From Salinibacter ruber DSM 13855 (lineage in GTDB: Bacteria; Bacteroidota; Rhodothermia; Rhodothermales; Salinibacteraceae), in NCBI RefSeq assembly GCF_000013045.1, contig NC_007677.1, positions 2,294,001 through 2,358,000 on the forward strand: DNA of 64,000 nt, written 5' to 3'. The notes below the pieces were generated by a model. It worked only from the letters and a program-made list of their open reading frames with translations. It made no database searches and was not told the DNA's origin. This document shows positions 9,166 through 20,541 of the stretch, piece after piece. The position numbers and the translations under genes are program-made. Positions within the stretch are counted from its first letter, which is position 1. Every line of letters starts with the position of its first letter.

Positions 9166-10461
9166 ATGCACACGCTCCCGTCTCATTTTGCCTCCTGGGG
9201 ATCCCAGACGCGTTTTCGCCAACGCGGTCTCCGGGCCGCCTTCGCCCTTCTCCTCGGCGGGATGGTGGGGCTGGCGGCGGCGCCGGCGGCCGGGCAGGCG
9301 TTTCCAGGGGCCCCGGACGAGCCTGCCATCAACCTCCGGCTGTATCCCCTCGCCACGTGGAGCCCACGGGTCGGTGGGGGCGCCGGGGCCGGACTCGTCG
9401 TGCATCACCTGGGGCGTCGGCACGCACAGGCCCTTCTCACCGCGGCGCCCGCCCGGCACGAACAGGTGGCCACCGCGGCCTGGGCCAGTGCCAATCCCCA
9501 GCGGGCCCGCCAGTATGTGCTCGTGAATGCCCGGGGCCTCCACACGAACCGGGACTGGTTTTATGGACTCGGGCCTAGGTCGTCATCCGACGCCCGGCAG
9601 CCCATCGAACGCTCCGCTGCCCGGGTCCGCGTTCGGGCCGGACAGCACTTTCTCGACCGGCGACTGCTCCTCCAGCCCCACGTCGGCCTCTCGGCGCACC
9701 GGGTCGATCGCGTTCCGTCCCCCGCGGATCCCAGCCTGAACGCGGCGTCCCGGCGACACCTCCGGCAACTGGCGAGCAGGCGGATCGGCCCGTTGGCCCC
9801 GAGCCATACCGCCCTGCGCGTAGGGGTCGACGTGCAGTACGATACCCGTTCCCCTCGTCCCCGGCCCACGCGCGGCCTGCTCCTAAACGGCGGCTGGGAG
9901 CGATACGGGGCGGTCTCCTCTTTCGTGCAGTACGATCGCCTGGACCTCAGCGCCGAAGGATTGGTGCCCCTCGGCGGCGCGCATCGCCTGGTGGGACGGC
10001 TGTCCCTGGCCCGCACTGTGGCGCGCGGCGAGGCGCCCGTCCCCTACTACCTGCGCCCGATGCTCGACGGCACCCAGGTCCCCGGGTTGTCCCGACACCG
10101 CTTCGTCGACTCCGACCGCCTGATCGGCAGCATGCTGTACCGCTTTCCGCTCGCCCAGCCCCTGCGTGTCTTTCGTCTCGGCGGCCACGTGGGCCTCCAC
10201 GCCGCGAGCGTGTACGACAACGTGTTTGCCGACGCGGCGCTTGACCTCACGTTTGACGACGCCGCAGACGTGGGGGAGGCATCTGTGCCCCTGCGGCCGG
10301 CCGCGTCCGTCGGGCTTCGGGTGGGGCTCTCGTTTCGCGAGGTGCCTGCACTCGACCTGGCGCTCGGCGTCGGCCCGGACGGGGTGACGGGCGTCCGGTT
10401 TGCCCTGCATCAGGACCTGCAGGCCCTGCGTCCGCCCCATCATCAGTTGCGCCAGCCGTAG
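9166..10461 (+). CDS. outer-membrane beta-barrel protein, surface-antigen (Omp85-like) type
   Basis: 431 residues. A basic N-terminus is followed by a signal peptide (AFALLLGGMVGLAAAPAAGQ). The mature chain contains LGVGPDGVTG-type and YDTRSPRPRPTRGLLLN segments, the latter resembling the DTRdxxxxPxxG strand/turn of the BamA/TamA surface-antigen barrel, followed by GRLSLARTVARG and a run of amphipathic strands. No POTRA domains are visible, so it would be a barrel-only member. The last residues are not the canonical Phe. It stands 49 bases upstream of the glycosyltransferase-like gene. The molecular role is unknown. Confidence 0.65.
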   Translation: MHTLPSHFASWGSQTRFRQRGLRAAFALLLGGMVGLAAAPAAGQAFPGAPDEPAINLRLYPLATWSPRVGGGAGAGLVVHHLGRRHAQALLTAAPARHEQVATAAWASANPQRARQYVLVNARGLHTNRDWFYGLGPRSSSDARQPIERSAARVRVRAGQHFLDRRLLLQPHVGLSAHRVDRVPSPADPSLNAASRRHLRQLASRRIGPLAPSHTALRVGVDVQYDTRSPRPRPTRGLLLNGGWERYGAVSSFVQYDRLDLSAEGLVPLGGAHRLVGRLSLARTVARGEAPVPYYLRPMLDGTQVPGLSRHRFVDSDRLIGSMLYRFPLAQPLRVFRLGGHVGLHAASVYDNVFADAALDLTFDDAADVGEASVPLRPAASVGLRVGLSFREVPALDLALGVGPDGVTGVRFALHQDLQALRPPHHQLRQP

Positions 10462-10510
10462 GCCATCGTTCCTCGTCCACTCGGCCGCTCCGTCGATCCT
10501 CCCGTTTTTC

Positions 10511-11497
10511 ATGCCGCCCGTCCTCGTTGCTATTCTCTCCGGCCTCGTCGCAGCGTATGCGCTTCTGGCAGGGGCCGCGGCCCTGGGCTTTCTCGCCGCC
10601 CGGCGCGGGTCGCCGCCGAGCGCGCCCGCCGAGTGGCCGTCCGTGACGATCGTTCCCGTCCGCGACGAGGATGCGGGACGCCTCCGGGACACCGTGCAGT
10701 CCTGCGCGTACCCCACCGACCGCATTGCGGTCGCGCGGCCCGATGGGCCGGTCCCGGGCGACGTCACCCTGACCCTTCCCGCCGCGGCCGACGCCCCGCC
10801 CACCTGGCCGCAGTCGATGGTGCGGCAGAGTCGGGCCGACGCGCCCGTCGTGATGGGCCCTACGCTGGTGGAGCACGACGACCTGTTCCTGCCCCGCCTG
10901 GAGGCCCTCCAGCACCTGGGCCGCCTGACGCTCCTCGGCGGGGCCGCGCATCTGGGCCTTCCCCTGGGCCCCGGCACGGCCAACCGGGCCCTCGACGCCA
11001 AATCGCGGCCCCCCGGCTCGACGTCCCCCGAGGCCTCTGTGCCGCCCGCCCCTCTCGCACCCGCTACGGCCGCCTTCAATCCCGAGCCGGAGGCCGCCGT
11101 GACGCGTCCGCCTGCGGATTCGTTCGTCGATCTTCTCCGGAATCAGGCCGAGTGGTTCCGTCAGGCGATCCGCGCGCCGTCCCGGTTCGTGCAGGCCCAG
11201 GCGGTGGGGCTCTGGCTGGTCCACGCCGCATTGCTCGCCTGCTGTGCGGTCGCCCTCGCCCTGCCCGCGTGGCGACAGCCCACCCTCCTCGCCCTGCTCG
11301 GCAAGATGGGCGCGGACGTGGTGCTCACCCTTCCGGCCGCGTCCCACTTCGGGCAGCGCCAACTGCTCCGGTCCACCGTCGCGACCGTCCTGATGCTGGT
11401 GCTCTCCATCCCCCTCGCGGGCGGATGGGCCCTGGTGGCCCCGTCACGAGGGCGGCACGCCGGACGGAACGCCCATAATGAAACACGAGCGTCCTGA
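10511..11497 (+). CDS. degenerate membrane glycosyltransferase-2-like protein
   Basis: 328 residues. It opens with one membrane span (LVAILSGLVAAYALLAGAAALGF) and then SVTIVPVRDEDAGRLRDTV, which looks like the start of a GT2 domain (usually VxVIIPARNEE). The domain is far too short: the DxD metal site, the acceptor-site ED and the QxxRW motif are not seen. Two or three C-terminal spans follow (VHAALLACCAVALALPAW, TVATVLMLVLSIPLAGG). The order resembles cellulose-synthase-like GT2 membrane enzymes with much of the catalytic core deleted. It sits 47 bases before a polysaccharide deacetylase. Catalysis is doubtful. Confidence 0.55.
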   Translation: MPPVLVAILSGLVAAYALLAGAAALGFLAARRGSPPSAPAEWPSVTIVPVRDEDAGRLRDTVQSCAYPTDRIAVARPDGPVPGDVTLTLPAAADAPPTWPQSMVRQSRADAPVVMGPTLVEHDDLFLPRLEALQHLGRLTLLGGAAHLGLPLGPGTANRALDAKSRPPGSTSPEASVPPAPLAPATAAFNPEPEAAVTRPPADSFVDLLRNQAEWFRQAIRAPSRFVQAQAVGLWLVHAALLACCAVALALPAWRQPTLLALLGKMGADVVLTLPAASHFGQRQLLRSTVATVLMLVLSIPLAGGWALVAPSRGRHAGRNAHNETRAS

Positions 11498-11544
11498 CCC
11501 ACCCGCTCGACTCGCGCACCAAATCCCGTCGTACGCCTCCCGCA

Positions 11545-12192
11545 ATGCGCTTCCTCATTCCCTACCTGGCCACCCACGGCCTGCGCCCGTTCCACCGCTT
11601 CGTTCCGGACCTCCTCTGGCGGGTCGAGGCGGCGGCCAAGACCGCGTACCTCACCTTCGACGACGGCCCGACCGAGGAGCTCACGGACGACCTGCTCGAC
11701 CTGCTCGCGCAGTACGACGCGCAGGCCACCCACTTCCTCGTCGGCCAGAACGCGGACCGGCATCCGGGCCGTGCCCGCGCCATTGCCCGGGCCGGGCACC
11801 TCGTCGGCAACCACACCTATACCCATGTCGACCCCTGGTCCGTGCCCCACGAGCAGCTGCAGAGTGAGGTTGCCCGCACCACGCGGCGGCTGCAGTCCCT
11901 CACGCAAACCCGGCTCCGGGCGCTCCGCCCGCCCTACGGCCACCCCACGCAGGGGCTCCGCCGGTGGTGCGCGGCCCAGAACCAGCGGATGGTGATGTGG
12001 GACGTGATGCCGGGCGACTACCTGAAGACCGCCCGGGCCCAGCGGGTGGCCCACTTCGTGGTGCGCCACGTGCGCCCCGGCTCCGTCATTGTCCTCCACG
12101 ACAATCCCGTCTGCGAGGACGTCACCCTCCCGGCCCTGGAGACCATTCTCCGCACGCTTTCCGCCGAGGGCTGGACGTTTGACGCGCTTTAA
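11545..12192 (+). CDS. polysaccharide deacetylase (NodB homology domain)
   Basis: A 215-residue CE4 enzyme that removes N- or O-acetyl groups from polysaccharide. All five NodB motifs are visible: TFDDGP with metal Asp39/Asp40, HTYTH with His90 and His94 as metal ligands, RPPYG at 128-132, WDVMPGDY at 152-159, and IVLHD ending at 186. There is no signal peptide, although the N-terminus is mildly hydrophobic, so the protein is probably cytoplasmic or membrane-associated. It follows the GT2-like gene on the same strand, consistent with a glycan-modifying pair. The ATG at 11545 is the only sensible start. Confidence 0.9.
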   Translation: MRFLIPYLATHGLRPFHRFVPDLLWRVEAAAKTAYLTFDDGPTEELTDDLLDLLAQYDAQATHFLVGQNADRHPGRARAIARAGHLVGNHTYTHVDPWSVPHEQLQSEVARTTRRLQSLTQTRLRALRPPYGHPTQGLRRWCAAQNQRMVMWDVMPGDYLKTARAQRVAHFVVRHVRPGSVIVLHDNPVCEDVTLPALETILRTLSAEGWTFDAL

Positions 12193-12328
12193 AGGCGTTC
12201 TCCCGCACAGATGTGGGGACATGCCCGGCGGGACGCCACGGGGTCGTCCCACGGATTTGGCGGAGCCTCAGCGGGCCCTTCGGAATTGAAGGGAGCCCGC
12301 GCGGCCTCCTCGCTTCAGCCCCTTTCGG

Positions 12329-15064
<2,736 letters not shown>

Positions 15065-15106
15065 CGGGAGGCCGTCCGAACGGCCCGGCGCACCGCTGGA
15101 GGCGGG

Positions 15107-15442
15107 CTACTCGTCGAGCTGGTCGCGGAGTTCAACGAGGAACGCCCGGAGCGCTTTCAGGTCGTCCTCGATGTCGTCGCCTCCCTCCGCCCCGGCGTCC
15201 TGGCGTGCAATGGCCTGCCGCGCCCCCTCGATCGTGTACTTTTCGTCCTTCAAGAGGTGACGAATGCGCTCGACCGTTTCCACGTCGTCCTGGGTGTAGA
15301 CCCGCCGCCCGGCCCGGTTCTTTCGGGGACTCAAGACCTCGAACTCCTGCTCCCAGTACCGGAGGACGTGGGGCTCCTGGTCGACAATTTCGCCAACCTC
15401 CCCGATCGAGTAGTAGAGCTTCTCGATTTCGTCCTCGGGCAT
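15107..15442 (-). CDS. MerR-family transcriptional regulator
   Basis: 111 residues. The winged-helix MerR domain shows YYSIGEVGEIVDQEPHVLRYW, then FEVLSPRKNRAGRRVYTQDD, then the helix VERIRHLLKDEKYTIEGARQ. It is followed by a short acidic C-terminal helix with no effector-binding domain and no cysteines, so it is unlikely to sense metals. The ATG at 15440-15442 was chosen over upstream alternatives because the conserved fold begins right after it. The gene lies 110 bases after the SbcC stop on the same strand. The target promoter is unknown. Confidence 0.88.
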   Translation of the reverse strand: MPEDEIEKLYYSIGEVGEIVDQEPHVLRYWEQEFEVLSPRKNRAGRRVYTQDDVETVERIRHLLKDEKYTIEGARQAIARQDAGAEGGDDIEDDLKALRAFLVELRDQLDE

Positions 15443-15552
15443 GGGTGTAACTGACCGGCAGATAGGGCGTGGGCAAAAGGCGTGTGGATCCGTACGACGC
15501 TGGGCCGTCACCGTTCGGGAGACGCCCCGTCGGACCGATTCTCGACGGCGGG

Positions 15553-18500
15553 CTACGCCCCGACGAGCTCGAAGGTGGAGCCGACGGAGGGATCTTTCTC
15601 GACCTCAATGCGCACCGGAAAGGCCCGCTTGAGCCGTTCGAGGTGCGTGATGACGAGGATCTTAGCGAAGTCCTCGCGGATCGCCTGAATGGCCTCCACG
15701 AGCCGCTCGATGCCGGCTTCGTCCTGCGTGCCGAACCCCTCGTCGATCACGAGGGTGCGCACCCGTACGCCGCTGCGCTCGGCCAGCAGTTGCGCCAGCG
15801 CGACGCGGAGGGCAAAGTTGACCCGGAAGCTCTCGCCGCCCGAGTACGTCTCGTAGGGGCGGGGTGCGCCGTGCTCGTCGGTGATGATGATTTCGAGCGT
15901 TTCTTTGGTGCCTCCGCTTTTCTTCTCTTTGAGGGTGTCGAGCCGCACGTGCATCCGGCCGTCGGTGAGCCGATCCAGGATGCGGTTTGCGCGCTCCTCG
16001 ATGTCGGGAAGCGTCTCTTCGATGATGAGCGACGGGATGCCGTTCTTCCCAAAGGCGGCCCGGAGGTGCTTGTACCGCTGGCGGTCGGCGGCGGCGTCTT
16101 GGCGCTCTTCTCGGGCCGCCTCCAAGGCCTCCTGGTCCGCCGCGGCCTGCTCCAGTTGCGCGTCCAGCTTGCCGAGGCGCTGCTGCAGGTCGGTGAGCGT
16201 CTCTTCTTCGGCCTCTACCTGCTCCGACACGTCCTCCTGCTCGGCGACCACCTCCGGCTTGTCCTCCAGTGCCGACTCGCACTCCGCGAGGCGCTCTTCC
16301 AGTTCCTTCTTCTCCCCCTCCGCGTCCTCAATTCGCTCCTGAATCCGCGCCCGCTGCTCCGTCCACTCGGTGCGGTTTTCCTGAGCGTTGACGAGCGCGT
16401 TGTGGCGGTCCGGCACGTCGCTCAACGCCTGCAGGCGCTCTCGGATTTCCTGAAAGCGGTCCGGGTCGAACTCCAGGGCGTCGATCTTCGCCTGCAGATC
16501 CTCCATGTCTTCTTGTACGTCCTCGGCCACACGGTTCTCGTCCAAAGCCGTCCGGAGCTGCTCGATCTTCTCGTCCCGCTCATCCCGTTTCTGCGCCAGC
16601 TCCTCCCGTCGTGCGGCTGCGCGCTCAATCTCGCCCAGCCGATCCGCGTACCGGTCGAATTGGGCCGCCCGGTTCTGCAGCGCCTCGAAGGCTTCCGCGT
16701 CGACCTCCGTCTCCGCGAGGCGCTGCTTGCAGGCCTGCCACTGCCGCCGCGCGGACTCGGCGTAGCGCCCCTCCGTGAGGCGCTGATCAAGGCGTTCGGC
16801 CTTTTCGCGGTGGGCCGCAAGCGCCTCCGCCGTCTCCTCCAGCGCCCGCTTCTGCTCCTGGGCCGTCGCGAGGGCCTCCCCGACGTCGTCCAGCGCCTCG
16901 CGTTTGTCCTGAAGCTGACGGTAGGTCCGCCGCAGTTCGGCCCGTCGCTCTTTTTCTTCATCGAGTTGTGCCCGGGCCGACTCGATGGCCGTGTCGAGCT
17001 CATCGATGTGGGACCGGAGCGTGGCCTCCGCCTCCTCCCGGTGGGCGTCGGTCAGCTCGGTGCCACAGGTCGGGCACACGTCCCCATCGGCCTCTCGAAA
17101 CCGCCGCAACTCCTCGACCTCCCGCTCGCGTTCGTCCCGCAGCGCCTCCAGCTGCCCCGCCTGCTCCTGGACGGCCTGGGACCGGGCCGTCCCGTCGTCT
17201 TCGATCTCGGCCATGCGCTCGTCCAGGGCCGCCCGCGTCTCCTGCTTCGAGCGAAGCGCATCGATCCGTGCCTCGATCTGCTCCCTCCGTTCCAGCGCCT
17301 CCGCCTCCTCTTCGATTTGGGCCCGGAGGGTCTCAATCTCGCCCCGAAGCTGCTGCCGTGCCCCCACGATGGCCTCCCGCGCCTCGGCCTTCCGCTGCTC
17401 CAGCCGATCCCGACGCCGGCGCACCCGCTTCCGCTCCGGCACCTGCTGCCGGGCCGCCTGGGCGCGCCGCAGGCGCGTCTCCACCTCCGCCCGCTGCGCG
17501 AGGGTCTCCCGGCAGTCGTCCAGCGACTCTTCGATCCCGGCCCGCTCGGCCCTCAGTCGCTCCAGGCGACGCTCGACGTCGTTGCGCCGCTCCTGAAGGG
17601 ACGACGACATGTCGTCCAACTTCTGTCTAAGGGTCCGGTGGCGTTCGCGCGTGTCTTCGAGGGCGTCCCGCTCCGCGACGAGGGACTGATGTTCGTCGTA
17701 CGCCTCCTCGATGGCCGTGCGGTCCTCCAGGAGCGCCTCGGCCTCCTCGATGCGCGCCGTCAGGGCCTCGATCTCGTCGCGGTGCTCCTCGATCCGGTCG
17801 TCCAGGCTGGCCATCGACTCGCGAATCGACTCGGCCTCCCGGGCCGTTGCCTCCAAATTGGCCCGCTTCTGGGTCAGCGCCTTCTCCCGGTCACGGAGGT
17901 CGGAGAGGGCCTCCGTCTGCGCCTTGATGTCCGCCTGCACCGCCGCCCGCTCCGCCTCCCAGTCCGGCACGTCCTCCAGGGCGGCCTCCAGGCGCTCCAC
18001 CTCCGCCGCGGCGCGCTGCTGCCGCTCCTTCGCTTCGCGCCAGTGGTCGCGCGCCTCGTCTTCGAGCGCCTCGTACCGGCCAAGGTTGAGGATGCGGGTG
18101 AGGATCTCCTTGCGCTGGCTGGGCCGCTTCTGCGTAAACTCGTCGGAGCGGCCCTGCAGCAAAAAGGCCGAGTTGATGAACGTGTCGTAGTCCAGCCCCA
18201 GCGTGTCCTCGATCCGGGCCTGCGTCTCGCGCTGGGTCGCCCCCGTGAGGGGGCGGTAGCCCTCGCCGGCGGCGTCGCGGAGCTGGAACTCGAGGTCGGA
18301 CGACGTGGTCTTGCCCGTCTCCGATCGAGAGAAGGAGCGGACCACCCGGTAGCGCGTGTCCTCAAGGTCGAAGGTAAACGCCACCCGCATGTGCCGGGTC
18401 CCAATTCGGATGAGCTCTTCGTCCGGCTTGCGACGGCCGCTCGACTTGCGCGCCGCCCCCCAGACGGCCCACGTCATTGCGTCGAGGAGGGCCGACTTGC

Positions 18501-18612
18501 CCTCTCCATTGCCGCCGGACAGGCAGGCCACGTCGAAGTGATCGAACTCGAGGGGTGGGGCCTCCGTGCCGTAGCTCAGGAAGTTTTTCAGTTCCAAGCG
18601 GACCGGGACCAT
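15553..18612 (-). CDS. sbcC: SbcC/Rad50-type SMC-like ATPase
   Basis: A 1019-residue ATPase subunit of an Mre11-Rad50 (SbcCD) nuclease that processes DNA ends and hairpins. Walker A is LSGGNGEGKSALLDAM (residues 31-46). A long Glu/Arg-rich coiled coil runs from about 180 to 850, broken near the middle by the zinc hook CPTCG (Cys513/Cys516). The ABC signature is YSGGESFRVNFALR, and Walker B is LVIDEGFGTQD (about residues 955-965). The head-coil-hook-coil-head order and the length match the family. No sbcD nuclease gene is visible in the window, so the partner must be encoded elsewhere. The preceding gene (18703-19134) is unrecognised. Confidence 0.92.
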   Translation of the reverse strand: MVPVRLELKNFLSYGTEAPPLEFDHFDVACLSGGNGEGKSALLDAMTWAVWGAARKSSGRRKPDEELIRIGTRHMRVAFTFDLEDTRYRVVRSFSRSETGKTTSSDLEFQLRDAAGEGYRPLTGATQRETQARIEDTLGLDYDTFINSAFLLQGRSDEFTQKRPSQRKEILTRILNLGRYEALEDEARDHWREAKERQQRAAAEVERLEAALEDVPDWEAERAAVQADIKAQTEALSDLRDREKALTQKRANLEATAREAESIRESMASLDDRIEEHRDEIEALTARIEEAEALLEDRTAIEEAYDEHQSLVAERDALEDTRERHRTLRQKLDDMSSSLQERRNDVERRLERLRAERAGIEESLDDCRETLAQRAEVETRLRRAQAARQQVPERKRVRRRRDRLEQRKAEAREAIVGARQQLRGEIETLRAQIEEEAEALERREQIEARIDALRSKQETRAALDERMAEIEDDGTARSQAVQEQAGQLEALRDEREREVEELRRFREADGDVCPTCGTELTDAHREEAEATLRSHIDELDTAIESARAQLDEEKERRAELRRTYRQLQDKREALDDVGEALATAQEQKRALEETAEALAAHREKAERLDQRLTEGRYAESARRQWQACKQRLAETEVDAEAFEALQNRAAQFDRYADRLGEIERAAARREELAQKRDERDEKIEQLRTALDENRVAEDVQEDMEDLQAKIDALEFDPDRFQEIRERLQALSDVPDRHNALVNAQENRTEWTEQRARIQERIEDAEGEKKELEERLAECESALEDKPEVVAEQEDVSEQVEAEEETLTDLQQRLGKLDAQLEQAAADQEALEAAREERQDAAADRQRYKHLRAAFGKNGIPSLIIEETLPDIEERANRILDRLTDGRMHVRLDTLKEKKSGGTKETLEIIITDEHGAPRPYETYSGGESFRVNFALRVALAQLLAERSGVRVRTLVIDEGFGTQDEAGIERLVEAIQAIREDFAKILVITHLERLKRAFPVRIEVEKDPSVGSTFELVGA

Positions 18613-18702
18613 TCGGGGGACAAGCGCGGGGGAGAAGACGAAACGCCAGTGGGACTACGGGAAATTCCCGATGCGCCCGCGCTGTTTCCAGAACGCGCCG
18701 TC

Positions 18703-19134
18703 TCACCGAAATTCTACGGGCGTTACGATCACGGTCGCGTCCACCACGTCGGTCAGGTCCCGGTCTCGGAGGCGGTCGTTGAGCTGCGCCTCCGCGGCGG
18801 CGGCAATCCGCGCCCGCTCCGGGGCGTCCAGGGCATCGTCCGCCGCCGCCAGGGCGGAGCGGTCAGCCTCCACGTTCAGGTCGGCCTCCACCCGCTGGCG
18901 CGGCGCCCCCGGCACCCGCTCCCGAACAAGATTCAGGTCGACGCTGAGCGTGCAGTCTTCCGCGCCCGCACCGTCCAAAATCTCGCGGGCCGTATCTTCG
19001 ATCGCACGCTGCAGGTCCCCTGCGAGCTCCGGGCGCAGGCGCCCATTCTCCTGCACGAGGCCGCGGATGGTGTCAAGCTCAACGTCCCCGACAATGTGAA
19101 GGTCGATCGAGATGTCGCTGCCAAGAACGGGCAT
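18703..19134 (-). CDS. hypothetical acidic protein upstream of sbcC
   Basis: 143 residues, starting at the ATG 19132-19134 (MPVLGSDISIDLHIVGDVEL). I do not recognise the family. The composition is acidic, with predicted alternating strands and helices (DLHIVGDVELDTIRGL, DCTLSVDLNLVRERVPG, VVDATVIVTP). No signal peptide, membrane span or cysteine cluster is seen beyond one Cys. It is 90 bases upstream of sbcC on the same strand and may be cotranscribed. It could be a small DNA-repair accessory or unrelated. Confidence 0.6.
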   Translation of the reverse strand: MPVLGSDISIDLHIVGDVELDTIRGLVQENGRLRPELAGDLQRAIEDTAREILDGAGAEDCTLSVDLNLVRERVPGAPRQRVEADLNVEADRSALAAADDALDAPERARIAAAAEAQLNDRLRDRDLTDVVDATVIVTPVEFR

Positions 19135-19242
19135 AGGAACGAGCAAAGTTAGTGAGCCCACGCGTGTGAACGAACTGGTGCCGTCAATAGCACAACCCTC
19201 ATTCCCTTTCTTCTCCAAGGCCCCCACGCGCCCCAGCGCACA

Positions 19243-19836
19243 TCACTGAATCCCGGATTGGAGGCCCGAGCGGGCGTTCCCCGAATCGGACGACTCCGGA
19301 ACCGCGTCCATGCGGGACCGCACCTGTCGGCCCAGCTGGTCGGCCGCCCGTTTGGCCGCAGGAAACCAGGATTCGGTCGCCTCGATCGTCCTGGGCAGAA
19401 GCTGCGCAACCGGGCGGTAGAGGGCCGAGTCGGTCCGCGTCTCCTTCTCCGGAAGCTCCAGGCCGGCGAGGACCAGAAACAGCAGGCTCAGGAGCAACGC
19501 CGCCTTTGCTCCCCCAACCGCCCCTCCGGCCGCCCGGTTGAGGAACGAGAGGGACAGGGTGTCAAACAGCTGCTCCAGGAGCCGGGCCAGGACCAGAAAC
19601 AGGAGGTAGACCCCCAAGAACAGCACCGTGAAACCAGCGAGCGGCGCGACCGACTCGGCGAGGCCCAGGCTCTTTACGATGAGTGCCCCCACCGCCCCCA
19701 TAAACTCCACGGAAAAGAGAAGCGCGGCCACGAGCCCAAGGAGGCTCGCCGCCTGACGCACGGCCCCCACCAAGTACCCGCGGATGAGCCCCGCGAGGAG
19801 CATGACGAGGATAAACCAGTCGAGCACAGTCAGCAT
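19243..19836 (-). CDS. CvpA family membrane protein
   Basis: 197 residues with four predicted membrane helices (LDWFILVMLLAGLIRGYLVG, ASLLGLVAALLFSVEFMG, AGFTVLFLGVYLLFLVLARL, AALLLSLLFLVLAGLEL). The start MLTVLDWFILVMLLAGLIRG and the RQAASLLG segment after helix 1 are typical of the CvpA/colicin V production family, and a hydrophilic C-terminal tail follows. Family members are inner-membrane proteins linked to envelope homeostasis; the exact role is unresolved. It lies downstream of the yqeY-type gene in the same minus-strand run. Confidence 0.85.
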   Translation of the reverse strand: MLTVLDWFILVMLLAGLIRGYLVGAVRQAASLLGLVAALLFSVEFMGAVGALIVKSLGLAESVAPLAGFTVLFLGVYLLFLVLARLLEQLFDTLSLSFLNRAAGGAVGGAKAALLLSLLFLVLAGLELPEKETRTDSALYRPVAQLLPRTIEATESWFPAAKRAADQLGRQVRSRMDAVPESSDSGNARSGLQSGIQ

Positions 19837-19992
19837 GGCAACACCGCCGGTGATCTGGAGACAGGAACCTACCCGAAAAGATGAAGAAGAGATGCAATCA
19901 TGTAAAGCGGCCCGCCGGAATAAGGTTCACGGCGGAGGAGGACAGCCTCGTGACGCGGAGAGAGGCCCCGACTGATTCCTCCGGAAGCCGCG

Positions 19993-20460
19993 TCAATCCG
20001 AGAGGCGATCCTGTACCATCTCCCGCACCCGGTTGCCGTCCACCCGGCCGCGCAACTCGTCCATGGCACGCCCCATGACGGGCCCCATGTCGGCCATCGA
20101 GGTGGCGCCCACGTCGTCGATGATTGCATCAAGGCGCTCGGCCAGCTCCTCGTCGCTCAGCCGGTCCGGCAGGTAGTCTTCGAGCACCTCAATCTCCTCC
20201 CGCTCTTTCTGCGCCAGGTCGTCGCGGTCCGCCTCCTCGTACTGTTCGATCGAGTCGCGGCGCTGCTTCACCTGCTTCTGGACGACGGCCAGCTCCTCTT
20301 GACCTTCAAGGCTGGAATCGGCCCCCGCCCGTCGCTTCGCAATCTCCTTGTTGGCGAGGGCCGCCCGGAGGGATCGGAGGGCACGCCGGCGCACGTCGTC
20401 CTGCGCCTTCATGGCGTCGGTGAGGTCCTGCTTTACGCGGTCGAGAATGGAGTCGGACAT
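19993..20460 (-). CDS. YqeY-like / GatB-YqeY domain protein
   Basis: 155 residues starting MSDSILDRVKQDLTDAMKAQDD. The motif ALRSLRAALANKEIAKR, the central EQYEEADRDDLAQKEREEIEVLEDYLP and the C-terminal MADMGPVMGRAMDELRGRVDGNRV are hallmarks of YqeY. The family shares its helical tail domain with GatB and is thought to bind RNA or tRNA; a cellular role is not established. Full-length gatB is encoded at 52.1 kb, so this is the stand-alone paralogue. The ATG at 20458-20460 matches the conserved start. Confidence 0.9.
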   Translation of the reverse strand: MSDSILDRVKQDLTDAMKAQDDVRRRALRSLRAALANKEIAKRRAGADSSLEGQEELAVVQKQVKQRRDSIEQYEEADRDDLAQKEREEIEVLEDYLPDRLSDEELAERLDAIIDDVGATSMADMGPVMGRAMDELRGRVDGNRVREMVQDRLSD

Positions 20461-20541
20461 GATGTGCGGTTGGGAATGACGGGGAGGTGGTGAGAGTGAG
20501 GGGCAGTGACGGGCCGGGAACACGCTCAGCGCCGCTGCGGG

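Noticed and set aside
15469-19152. A 1227-codon open frame on the plus strand opposite sbcC and its neighbour
   Set aside because: It is a mirror of a G+C-rich, Glu/Arg-rich coiled-coil gene. Its translation is Leu/Arg-rich with no domain, while the opposite strand has Walker, hook and signature motifs.
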